Position numbers and translations under genes: made by a program. The notes beneath the pieces are model-generated. The model ran no database searches. It saw only the letters and a list, made by a program, of their open reading frames with translations, and was not told the DNA's origin. DNA of 64,000 nucleotides from Membranipora membranacea. Taxonomy: Eukaryota; Bryozoa; Gymnolaemata; Cheilostomatida; Membraniporidae. The stretch covers positions 20,570,062 through 20,634,061 of the forward strand of contig OU612074.1 of the NCBI GenBank assembly GCA_914767715.1. Direction: 5' to 3'. This document shows positions 24,506 to 36,700 of the stretch, in pieces. Position 1 is the first letter of the stretch. Each line of letters starts with the position of its first letter.

Positions 24506-27500
24506 ATAAACAGGATCACATCTCTGTCATCTCAATCATCTTGTTAGATCATAAGTTATATTGAATTTGACTTATTTGATTTTCGCTTCATATATAGTCA
24601 AACTGTAAGTCCTATCTTCTTGTCAAGACATTCTGATACGGTATACCGAGCAATCCTCCAAACGCAATGCGTTATCAATTTTTGCTCCCTTTTTTATCGC
24701 CAACTTTTGCAAAAATTTTGTTGGCATGTTATGAAAAACATCCGTCCAGGATGAGATTACCTGCCAAAATTGTACATATGCAATGGAGTTTCTATTTACA
24801 GAAAAATGAGAAATGATATTTCACCTTGTAACTAGAATATCAATAAATGAACCATTACCTCATTTCAGATTAGCCAGTTAAAAAAATACTGGCAGTATAC
24901 AAACATTAAAAATATTTAATGTCATTTGAGGAAGTTTTAACATGAGCATGCTGACATTGGTAAATTCACCTAAAGCTGAGCATCTTTTTGAACAGATTTA
25001 TGGAATCTATGGCACCAAGAGAATTTAAATCACCTTGTTGTGAATCATCGTTCCGTGGTTGTATAACTAGTACATGAAAGACATTTATTAAAAGCATGAA
25101 AGGATGTAATTAGAAATGTTTATGTTGCCATAAAAGCCAAATTTGTATAAAAAGACCATTAAAGAATACCACCTACCATTATAAACAATTTTACTTTGCC
25201 CAGTCAATCTTTAATAATTTATTGTTGCTAGAAGCGGAAAGAACCAGAATTTCACAGAATGGCCAGTTATGGTTTTCACCTTCCCCATTAGATTAAGCCA
25301 TAGCTTGGTTCAAACTTTTCTTTCATTGACCAGGCACTGTAGCTGCTCAGGTCTTGCGAATTTAGTTATTTCAAATGGAAGATGTGTTCTAACGGATATA
25401 ATTCGAATTCAGTATTTTCCTGGTTTTACATTGATATCATCACCTTGGGCAGATTAGGGAGGAATGACTTTTGGTCACTGAGGGGATACAAATCTAAAAG
25501 GTTTGACCCTAAAACCAACCTGCCTATCTTCGAGATAACCAGTCTTAAATCCCAGACCTTGTAAACATTAGAAGAACGTTCACAACTGTTTTAAGTCATA
25601 AAGACGCCTAATTTTCCCTAGTCATTATGACTTTCAAAAACTTAGGAGATTAACGGACCTAATAGCTATTAACCGATGATAATCGGAGTTCAGGGATACA
25701 TTTTGTTCCCAATCAATCAGCTAAATTTAGAGACTTCCTCATTATTTTACCAGAGAACAATATCCTGGATGCAGAAGCCTCATTGTGCCTTGTTCTCATT
25801 GTTAGATATTAACATGTCTTCAATGTAGAATCAGCCAGGCACGGTGCTGTTCTATATCCGCATCCGGTTCCTCCTGCTGCACGTCTCACATCGAAGCAGC
25901 AACAGGGCATATTTATCCTGCGCATATGGTCTAAAATCACGCAGTTGACTTCCATATTTAAGGCAAATTCGGAAGAATTGTCAGTTGTACCCAAAACCAT
26001 TTGACTATTCACGACTCTGTGATATGGGATTTGCATCTTCCTCCTTACCACACAAAATATCTAACCCCTCACTAAAGACACAGTGGGAGACTGGATCCAT
26101 AACAGCAACAATATCAGATTACAAGAGAGCAAGGTCATGGTGATCATTACTGCAAGGTGTTGGTATGTCTTCTAGGAGATCGCCAACAAACTGGTAGTGA
26201 AATGGGTCAATCAAAAATTAATATTTAATGTGAGCCAATGGTAATCATCTTTGTTATATCACTGAGAGTTCAATAACATCTGGTGAAATAAGATGTTGAG
26301 AAAACACTTGTGGGTAAATTGTCCGTACGCCGTAAACTGGATCTCTCAATGTTGTAGCACTTCAGCTCGATTAGCACAATGCTATTTCACCTAGCATTAA
26401 TCGCAGGAAATGAGGGATAGGTACTGGCCAAATGTCACTTATGTTAGCAACCCTTCCTCCAAATCCATCCAAATGTGCAATTGTTTTTGGCACTTTTCAT
26501 CCCCTCTAAAGTTTGTGTTATGAAACCGAGGTTTCTTATGATATGGTTGTTGAAGGAGTCTCTTCCAACAAATCATTCTGGTTGCGTTTGCACTTATCAT
26601 ATTGAAAGTATTTGTTATTTTCTAATTTGTTCACTAAGATAGTTCTTGTCGATAAATGAGTTTTTCCGATAAACTATCATTTTTGATCTTTTCCCACCAA
26701 GTTAACGTGGTTTTCCAAGTTGTTATTTTGGCAAGTGGAAATCAATCAGATTATATTTCTGATGGAATAATTAGCTAATGGCCATTAATCTGCTAATCCA
26801 AATATGCATGACAATTTGTCTTTCCTTGTCAATCATCTTATTTTGTATACACTAACTAATATGATATCCTGATTAAAGGATGCAATGACATAGCTGGAAT
26901 ACCTGAGGTAATTGATTGCTGTTACGTGAGATTATCTAACCAAGACCCAATTTGTTCCTGCATTTAGAGCCGACTTCGAGCCGCCTCCAGATCACCAGTC
27001 AAATAGGAATGGCTAATTGTATCAACTTGATCTATGTCCGACCTATTTCTATCATAGACTGAGAATGATGTGCCTTTTCTCAATTTAGATTAACCTGACA
27101 ATGATTTAGAGCCTCACTTAGCTGATAATCCAGGGCTGCTGTACTGCGAAGGAAATTTGTGTCGCCATTACAAAAGCCCACGTAACTGTTATCGATTGAT
27201 TTCCCGACCGCCTACAATAAAATCTCAATGTTCAATAATCTTGAAACTGATCGAACCACAAAACAAAGGCAAACAGTGCTCACGTGTACAAATTGATATC
27301 TTCTACACACTAAACAGCCCTGAAAGCTTTTCAGGGCAAATTTGTTTTCTCCACTTCTGTTCAAACGTTAATCTGATTAGCAAATTGATAAGGTGCTTCT
27401 TCAGAGACTCACAGAGGAAAAAATACAATAGAGACACTAATCTTCCGTCTAAAATGCCATAATAATATTCTCTACTCAATGAACTCCCTCTCAGGTAGTT

Positions 27501-27687
27501 CATTGCTCTTACCAAGCTACTGGTACACACTAAGGGAAGGTCTGTGTAATTTTTTTTCCCTACTCACTGTATGACAGTTATTAAATAGTCCTGATGAATG
27601 ACCAAAGTAACTGGCCATTAGTGAGCTATATCTGGGTGTAAGGGCACTATCTTTCTCCCCCCATTAAATCTGGACACAATAAATGGT
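24506..27687. other. Long stretch with nothing recognised
   Basis: AT-rich intergenic DNA. Open frames at 25269-25564, 25809-26051 (-), 27157-27462 (+) and 27303-27530 (-) were inspected. They lack splice context, family likeness and strand-consistent composition. Confidence 0.4.
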
Positions 27688-27738
27688 ACCGCATCAGAGA
27701 CTATAGATTATATCTATATCTATAGTCTCTGACCGCAT
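27688..27738. repeat. Small palindrome flanked by a 7-bp direct repeat
   Basis: CAGAGACTATAGAT at 27695-27708 pairs perfectly with 27718-27731 across a 9-base centre. ACCGCAT stands immediately on both sides (27688-27694 and 27732-27738), like a target-site duplication around a tiny foldback insert. Confidence 0.6.
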
Positions 27739-28618
27739 TTCATCATCATCAACTGGCTCGTTGTAATGCTGAGCCTTATGCAAGTGGAATAGAACTTCCA
27801 ACTCAACAGACCATCGCCCCATACCAGTGGGAATAAGAGATAAACCTGCCGTGGTTATTAAACGCAGAGAGCGTTATTCCCTTTAATGGACAGCAATTTT
27901 TCACGAATTTCTATACTAGTTTCCTCTTCCACTTTTTACAGGTATTGTTGACTGCATACGCCAGAATGGGATGTGAAAACAGCGCGATGAGACAAAAGGG
28001 GAAGTAATAATAAGAATAATCCCTCATTTCAAACACCAACAGGATAATCTGGGGAGCTTTTCTATGGGCATCCTTTAATAACCATCAAATGGTAGCCTTG
28101 ATTAAATCGAAAATTGCATGTATTTTGTTGTTGTCCAAACAGTTTGATCGAAACGCAGATTGCAGACTGTAATTAGATTTGTCTCCTGGATTTACTGAAG
28201 TAGCCTTGATCTTATCCTCAGTAATCTACAAATCAGATAATTATGGGCAGGCTAATGTTTCTTACTGGACACTAGAACGGATTTCATTTAATTTAATTTT
28301 TTGTGATCTTGTAAGTAGGTGCCGAAACAATGAATATTAATCTGCCTGTGATGGATCAACTTGTTTTCATAGGAATATTGCTTTAGTGTTTTTTGACATC
28401 AGAGTGCTCCTGATATTGTTGATGGTCTGATATGGACTTGTAACACGGCTACTTTTTTGGTTTTGCCGCATGACAAGGCTGGACTTATATAGAAGGAGCA
28501 ATTCTGTAGATACCAAATGCTAACTGATATTTATATCGGAGCTTTCCTGTACAATCCCTGGCATACTACAGACGAGCAGCCTTTTCTCAATCGTTTGGAC
28601 TTCACTCAGGTTGATTAA
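27739..28618. other. Intergenic, nothing recognised
   Basis: No coding likeness, RNA gene or clear repeat was seen. Confidence 0.4.
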
Positions 28619-28785
28619 AAGGTTGATTTAAATCAGACGTCTTATCACACGCCATATCCCGAAGTATGGGCGGCGAAATTTCAGTGCCTTAGTGGCGAGG
28701 CTGCAATATCTGCGCCAGTTTGCTCTCTGTTTGCAGGCAGGTCGGATTACACCTGGGGGCCAATCAAACCCCAGTAGTTTGCATT
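28619..28785 (-). repeat. SINE copy, 5'-truncated, same family as 24270
   Basis: The reverse complement reads CTACTGGGGTTTGATTGG, then CAGATATTGCAGCCTCGCC, then GGGATATGGCGTGTGATA, in the same order as the body of the SINE at 24270-24505. The tRNA-like head is absent, as expected of 5' truncation during retrotransposition. Confidence 0.7.
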
Positions 28786-29866
28786 GGTTACACAAAATGC
28801 TACCTCATAAATACACTACAAATTCCCTATACCTCCTGTAGAGGCACAATGAATATCCCTGATAGAAAATCAAAACTTTAAAATCCAGACCATGCCCTAA
28901 TTAAGATGCGATTAAGGAGCCGCAGCACAATCGCTAGTTTGAGCCCAAATTTCCATATCATTGTTAGCAAATTTGGCTGTGTCATAGAATAATTTGTCCC
29001 AGCCAAATTTGCCATTTGCCTATTTTACAGCTATCATGTAAGTGGGCCTACTACCACCCTGCCTCCTTATTAACATAGACTTTTCTGAAGATCCATATCA
29101 CTGATAGATTAGGCAATTTAGTTGGGATTTATAACTTCCAGAATAAAGAAATTATAAATTTTAATATTAGCTGGTGGTAGTTAATTCATGGAGACAGATT
29201 ATTATTTATTAACGCTGGTGGTACGTTTGATCTCAATAGAGTTGCAAAGGAATACTGCAGAATATTTGTGGCCTAAAAATGACATTTTTGTTATCTAATT
29301 GAGTTCGAACACTACCAGCACTGTAAATGGCCCAGGGTAGTGTGATCCCAAATTTCCAGCATTCCGATTGAGTGTATAGCCTACGACTTCAAATGCAAGG
29401 GAATTGGATCAGACTAGGTGGATGGGGGTTGAGGAAGCAGCGATAACGGTTATTTATCAAAAGCACAAGCTATTAGTCACATGTACAATTCAAAAATTAG
29501 GTGCATTAGGTTTTTTAATTTGTTTATATGGTCTGAGGAAGGCGTCTGGCACAAAGGAGGGATTTCCATTAGACCTTCATCTGGCATCTGTGATACATGT
29601 TGAAAGTTGTGATTGAAATACTTGCCTATAGTCATTACTTTTCTTCAACCCTTCCCATACAACAGTATAAACATAAACCGTAATACTCAGATGGTAATCA
29701 ACAGGAATAGATCACACTTTTCTACTGTATAACGTTCATGATTACGTAGGTGTAGTCTGAGCCCCCAGACTCTTCCCCCCCCCCCCCTCGTCCGACGGCC
29801 CAAGGGTCAATCGGTGGGGCGTTCTCCTTGTCATGTTGTGGGACGCCGAGTGAATAATACTATTAG
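28786..29866. other. Intergenic, nothing recognised
   Basis: No gene was seen. A run of 13 C residues lies at 29775-29787. The open frame 29404-29616 is not convincing. Confidence 0.4.
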
Positions 29867-30136
29867 TTTTTCATCACAAATGACAAACTCAAGTGGCATG
29901 ATCATGTCGCCTATATCTGTGGAAAAATAGTAAAGCCAGTAACACTACTACAGCTTTGTAGGCCTTTTCTTGACAACAAAACCTCATTTACATTTTACTA
30001 TCATTTCATTTTTAGCCACCTTATAAATGGTATTAATATTTACTATAATCTGTCATCAAACTATATCCTAAGTGACATATTTTCACTACATGAAAGATCA
30101 TTCAGGTTGATAGCTAATATCCAAAAGATCGCCTAG
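29867..30136 (+). pseudogene. LINE reverse transcriptase, C-terminal (thumb) fragment
   Basis: A 89-codon frame with no start codon ends in TAG at 30134-30136. It reads ITNDKLKWHDHVAYICGKI, then TFYYHFIFSHLINGINIYY, then LSDIFSLHERSFRLIANI. This is the order of blocks just after the catalytic region of CR1/Jockey-type LINE RTs: the DDKL-W-H-I turn, then the Y-SLI-SHL segment, then LQ-RA-RII. The catalytic YADD part is missing. Weak continuation to about 30330 is possible in other frames. It is a dead 5'-truncated copy. Confidence 0.65.
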
Positions 30137-33124
30137 TATCAACTATTGAATTATAAAGATTGTTACACCTCTTACCCTTACTAGCGCTCAACATATATTT
30201 TATTGGCATTATTGGACATCAATTGATAAACATGATATGACCTCCGTTTTGTGTTGTGAATTATTTAGGCAGTTGCGGGCATGGCACACCTTACCTGAAC
30301 TTATTGTCACTTTGCCGTCTGAGCTCATGAATTATTCCAAAACTAGATATTTATGAAATCCTCGGGTATCGCAGTAATGGCCCACCTTCGCTGCCCATCA
30401 TTGACAGCCTTAATTCATGAACCATCATGAAGTCAAAAATATTAATCGATACTTGGGGCTTTCACACAAAGCTGTTTTCAATTTATTCAAAGGAAGATAG
30501 AGTAATCTTCAATTTTATAATGATCATCTTCGGAATAAATTCGTCAAAACAACCGATTGATTGGACATAAAACTGAACCTAAATCTAAAGAACTGCGCCA
30601 GCATTGGCAAAAGTTTATTAGCAAATGAAGGTGATCTTCTCTTCAATTTTTCTTCAAAACAGGGAAATCTTCCTTTCAGAGATACCTTCTGACTGGTCAA
30701 AACTTTTCTTCAACTTCAAAACACATTATCTTCAATCTTCGGTAAAATGCATAGGGAGCCCCCGGGGTAATTGCTTATTTTTCATTGGCCACTTGTTCCC
30801 TAAAGTGGCGGAAGAATAGTGCGAAGGTTGAGTACTGAAGCGCTTTACCCGTATTTCGCAATATCTCTCTAACAGAATCCAAAAGCTTATCAACATTCCT
30901 TCCACGAATAGGATATTGTTGAGTCGTGTGCTTCATAATCAAGAATTCTCTCCTCTCTTTTAATAGGGTTGTAGCTGAGAATAAATAGTGGGAGAGGCAA
31001 AAAACCTTGAGGGGTGATGTAAGCCCCTTCTGTGCAGCCTTTTCTCGAAACAAATATTTTTTGTACTCTGACAAGAGCAAAGGCTACCTTCTATGGGCCC
31101 GAGGAAAGCCTCAAATAGTTTTAAATACTATATAACCAGCAAATGGCGGACCAAGGTTAGCCGATTCTCACATGTTTCATTCAACTTGCATTTCTATGCC
31201 AGCTTAAATAGCATTCAAGAAAAAGGCAGGCAGGCACTTCCTCCCATAGAATGCATAATGAAATACAACTACAAGCTCACGATTCATTGCATAGCCAAAC
31301 AAACAGGCTGATTTAAATTGTACCAGTAGAAATTGGATTTACATATAGTTCAAGTTGTCTGCTCCCTAAAACTTTTTGGTAGTTTAACAGAGTTGTCCTA
31401 TCTCATTAGGTCCTTTTCAATGCCAAGGTCATACATATGAATGAAATGAGGCTAAGCGAGAGGTGGGGTGCTAACATACTAGAGTCCACTGATCCCAGGA
31501 TCTTGGTCTTTAAACCGATGACTCAGAGAATCATAAACATTGGAAGAAGAAGCTTTGTGTTAGTGACTCAGAAAATCGATCAATTACCTCATGAATCAGT
31601 AACTGCAGTGAAGATACAATGAACAGAATTTGTAAAGGGCACACTATTGTATGTGAAGAGTAATGTGGTAGTCTTCTAAAAGGAAACACCTCTGCAACAA
31701 ACTTGTAAGTAGAACCTGTTTTCTAATTTCAATTTTCTACAACAGTAGTCTGTCTACTCTAACCACCAAGCCATGGCCATTAAGTAAGTTGTCGGTTGTT
31801 TGTTACCCTATTTACATAGTAGTTCATTTCATAATCATTTTTCTGGCTTCACTACATTACATACTCAATAGAAAGCCACACTATACTTGCCAGATTATTT
31901 CACCCATTGCTTGCTGCCTGTCGGCAATTCAATTTGAATTATTTATTGCTAGTATTCTTATGAATAGCAAGACTAGACAGCCTAAAAGAAGACTAGGCAA
32001 ACTGTATACAATGAGTAATTAATAAGCTCTTAAAAAAAACTTCAAATCAATGTGATGGAATGAAATGGCATCTGTACCGGTAGATAGAGCCAAAAGAAAG
32101 GATTAGCTGACTGCTCAAGGAAAGTCAGTAAAGTCTTGCGTTGCATCGACAATAATCAATCCTCGCCAGATGCACCACAGACTATGACCAAGCTCAGAAC
32201 GATTCTATGCTGTCAACTCTGCTCTCTTTACTTATCCATTGCTACTAATTACAAAGGAGGCTTAATGTGATTAGGCTCATTTTTCTTGCCACCTATGTAG
32301 ATTTGCAACGAATGCAGTGGTCAGAAAATGTACTCGAGTTTTCGAGAGACAGGGAGGATGCAGAAAAGACCCTCTACTACGGGGGATCATGTAATGTTGA
32401 TAAACAGGCAGAGAGCTAATTATGTATGCTAATCTTGAGGAATGGGACATATTAAAGCGGGCATGCATCACAGTAAATAGATCGGATTTATCTCTTTCAC
32501 AATGGCCTATAGCTTAGGCCTATGTTTTTGTCTCTAATGCTCAATAAACAGGCAACCCGTCTCAAGCACTTAAAAACTTCGGTCTTATATTGAACCATCC
32601 TGCATAAAATTTCATCGGTGGAGTATGAGAAAGCGATTCTTGTGGGAGTTGTGCTTTGCTTTTATTTGATATGTGATCAGCTGTATAACCTAGCCTCCAG
32701 ATTAAACTGGCAGTCTGCCAACTCTCCATTACAGAGACCTGGTGCTGACCAAACTAGTATTAGGGAAATTTGAACTCTTCCCTTGGAGATGAGTGGAACA
32801 ATAAAGTGTTTGGGGAACCCAGACATAATCCCTCACAATCACAAAGGGGAATTTATAAACACAACCCTTTGGATATGTTGAATAGGCTAGGCTATATAAC
32901 TGCTCTCACAAGAAGAAGGAAGTTGCTTTTATTTGCTGCTATGGTATTGTATGATAATCCCCCAGCGATCCAAAACAGCTAACTGATAATAAGAGCTTTT
33001 GCAAAGTACAGGGGGTTGTTGTCAACTGACCCTCTTGCATACATTCCTGCTATCCTTTGTGGTTGATTGCCCCCCTTCACAACAGGCACAATACCAAAAA
33101 GTCCATGTGAAATCACTTAAAATA
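30137..33124. other. Long stretch with nothing firmly recognised
   Basis: It may include the frameshifted tail of the LINE fragment to about 30330. A - strand frame of 101 codons at 30775-31080 is the longest but shows no known family. The sequence ends at the first base shared with the duplicated block. Confidence 0.4.
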
Positions 33125-33260
33125 TGAGATAAGAGGTGTTTAGAGCTGTTTATCTTGTTGAGTAGCTCGAAAATATCCTTATCACATGCTCTACATGTAA
33201 ACACAGCCAACAGGGAAGTTGATTATGAAACACAGAAGCTGCGGCAGTGTTTGGTCACAG

Positions 33261-33292
33261 CAGTGAGGGTGGGGTATATCCCAACCTCACTG
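33261..33292. repeat. Hairpin in copy A (one mismatch)
   Basis: CAGTGAGGGTGGG, a short TA-containing loop, then its complement with one mismatch. GGTCACAGC flanks both sides. The copy B version at 48401-48432 pairs perfectly. Confidence 0.6.
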
Positions 33293-33738
33293 GTCACAGC
33301 TTTTTATTATTGATATCATAACTTGTTCAAGTTGGTCAGGAAAGCTTTGATTTTTCTGTTCTATGCCAGTGAACTCTGATCTATATACAATCTCAATATT
33401 GTTTATGATCTGCTTTTTTTGTGATGGACAAAGAAATTATATATTGAAAGCAGTGTAAGTAACTCGAATCTAACTTGCAAATCAAAGAAACACTTGAATC
33501 CGAGTATTTTTCACTTTCTACTAGTGCACTTGTCATATCTCATGTCATCTCATCTGTAACTAAATCACTCAAGTTAAGATTTCGTAGTATAATAGTAGAC
33601 CTACAGAGTCTTTGCCATCAGTAAACTTGCTATATTGTGTCCGCTGCATACTTGAAGAATGAAATCCTCATTTAATACAGTATTCGATCTTTTCAGCTGG
33701 ATATTATGCTTTACTGCTGAATTACTCTATCAGATACA

Positions 33739-36700
33739 ATGATGAGGAAGCGATCAGCAGGTAAATCTTATAAGATGGCTACGGGAGGGGCGGAGTTAGT
33801 CGACGATGAGTTTGTCCAGGTGGTGATGAGAAGGCCACAGCGAGCTAACACTGCATCTCCCGTCGGCGGAGGCATATTTAATTCTCTGCAACGAAGAAAG
33901 AAATCAACAAGGACTGGTCCAAGTAAGTGGGTCTGTTTGGTTAATTTAGTTGGGTCAATTGTAGACCAAGTTTTGTACGTTTGCCTACATCCGGAGCTGC
34001 TCCCGATCCACTAGTCAACAGCGTGACTTGTGGAAGGGAGTAACTGATATGCAGGCAATTGGATTAAACTTGATCTAGGTCGCTAGAAACTTTGGGTTTG
34101 TGTAGTTTTGTGTTCCCTGCGGTTATCTTTTGCTGTCACCTGCCCTTTGCAATCCAGGTACCACTATTTCAAAACCGATGTCCCTGCAAACCAGAAGTGA
34201 AGCTGATGATAGGATTGATTATGTTAAATGACTTTCTTCCAAAGAATAATTTGCCTTTTTCAAGCCAAACATGTTCGGGAACGCACTAAGTCTATAAACA
34301 TTATACCTCAATTACTACTTCACAGTTATCTTCCAATCTGGACTTGTTTAGTTATGAAGTGGGATGTAATCTTAGAAGCTAATCCGTCGTCTCATTAACC
34401 ACTATGATGAGTATTGACACATAGTCTAGGCCTTCTGTCTCAACCCCATAAGTTCATCTGACATATCAACAGTAAAATCACTACTGATGTGTTTGACAAG
34501 ACATGCCAAGTTAAGGGCCGCTGTTGTAGCTTATCATGTTAATGCTGACACTACAAGCTACATCATGTTTCAGTTTGATATCATGCAAAGAACTGGTGAA
34601 CCATTGTGCGCCTCTTGGCTACAGATTTTCCTGGTCTAGATTTAGGAAGTTTAAATTATCTCAAGCTAAAAATCAGACCCTGGCAGTGATTTCACTTGAC
34701 CAACGGCTATCTGCACAGAATCTGAGAATTATATTCCAGTGCTGTTGCTAATTTTCAACCAGGAACTTTGTGTGACCGAAGCCTTGATTATTAGCCCCTG
34801 GCACCTCTATAATTAATCCCAGCACTTCGATAGGATCACATACATTGATACTTTTCTAAGCTTTTATAACTGAATAGCTCTTCAAGCAGTCTTCAAATGT
34901 TGCATGAAGGAAGTAAATTAACCAGCCAGACAAGGGTAGCAGAATCTTACCCTCTAAGAAGCCTCACCAAATCTCAACAAATCTCACATTATTTTAATAT
35001 TCAATGAAAAAATGATGAGGATCAAACTATCCCACAATTTGCAGTAGTTCCCATAACAGTTGCCAAAATTTGCACTATTCCCATAGTTAGGGTAACCTCA
35101 AATACACTAAGCTGATGAAAATTAATATCAAATATAGTAAAGCTACATCACATAGTAATAGCTAGTATCTTTGCTCTGGGATATAATGATGTAACAACAC
35201 AATAGTTATCTTGAATTTCGCTTACCCCAATGATAGCCCGGTCACTACGTGAGCATGCTGATATTTGGTCCTGGTTGTAACATTGGTTTTGATGATATTT
35301 TGCGGTTGTGAAATGCAATTGATTTTCAAATTAAAATGCATTATTGGAAGGTGTAAACACAAAAACTTCAACAACAAATTAAACGAGTGTGATGGAATTC
35401 TAAATTTGTTTTTATGTTTTATTTATTCTTTTATTCCTTTAGGTCGAAGAGTGTCTTGCGCAGATTTAGGTAGAGGAACACATCAAGGCTGGATATACAC
35501 TCGAAAACCACGTAAAACAACATGGGAGAAAACTACCAAATGGTGCGTCCTTAAAGACGCCAACCTCTTTATCTATGCAAGCCAAAGGGTAAGTATTGAA
35601 AACTGGGATCACAGACATAACTGAGCAAGAAACACTTAATTTTGATCTAAAAATGCCTCACTAAGACTAAAAATAGTCATTTGAGGAAATCGCTACTGGT
35701 AGCAGTGAAGCAGCTGTGATTTAGAGTATGGGAACCATCATTTCTAAATCGACCAAAGATACGTAATAAACTATGTATTGATCTAAGATAGAATTACACC
35801 TCAGTAATAATGTCAACCGGAGGGAGAGTGGAATGTGATAAAATCATTTGAAACATCTGTTCATTTTTTATCCAATCAACTGTCATGCGCTCTTTGAATG
35901 CTAAGAGATGTGAGATGTGACCGTCCCATAATGCATTTCTCTTATGGACTTATGAACAAGAACATATGCTACTGTATAACCATACAAATGTACTAGGCTC
36001 ATCCACAATACATCTATTCAGTATTCCTTGGATGACACTGGGTGATGCATTGTGGGTGGGCTTTCTCCTGTGTTTCTTCCGGTTTAATTTATTCTTTTTA
36101 TTGCAGGATAATCACGCTACAAGTCGCATCTATCTTCCGTCCTTCAAAGTTACTGATGCCAAAAAAGAGACCAAAAAGACTGGGTGAGTTATATAGTCAA
36201 AATCTGGTCAATATGACATTATTGGCACACTATCCCGGACGTCGTTATCAATGAATAAAGTGACAACTTGGCCCTTCACCAATTTTGAAATGATCAGACC
36301 AGTGACGTATTCTGGATTCACTATTTTAGAAAGAAAAAAACATTGCCAGATATTTTACAGCCCCACAAAAACTTCAGATCTGTGATATTGTGGTATTGTG
36401 TCTTGACCGGACCTGAACTTGTCGCCTCTTTATCAAGCCCTGATTACGCAGTAAAGCTGAGATTTGGCATGAAATGCTGATGCGTCAGGGTAGGCGCATC
36501 GATAGGATAAAACATGTACCAGCACCAATAATTACATCAATGAGGTTGGAGGAATCACAGCACTAGGTGAAACAAGGACTTCTGTAATGCATGTCTGTAG
36601 CCTCATCGTGTGCCTTATCTCATTCATTGAAACTCCCCAAGTTTCTATCTGTTGAGAATATTGATTGAGCTCTTCAATATGTTTACCCAATTTGACTGCT

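Noticed and set aside
25809-26051. Cys-rich 80-codon frame on the - strand, with an equally open + strand frame over the same bases
   Set aside because: Both strands look equally coding-like, neither has splice context, and no family is recognised.
27157-27530. Overlapping frames of 101 (+) and 75 (-) codons
   Set aside because: Mutually overlapping, no motif or splice support.
30775-31080. 101-codon frame on the - strand with protein-like composition (RNVDKLLDSVREIL)
   Set aside because: No recognised family, no splice signals that connect it to other exons, and surrounding frames are full of stops. A transposon remnant or chance frame is as likely.
33739-34289. Frames reading past the exon 1 donor (to 34014, and 34092-34289) in both copies
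   Set aside because: They continue through a consensus GTAAGT donor into intron 1; the PH-domain exon joins in frame only by splicing at that donor.
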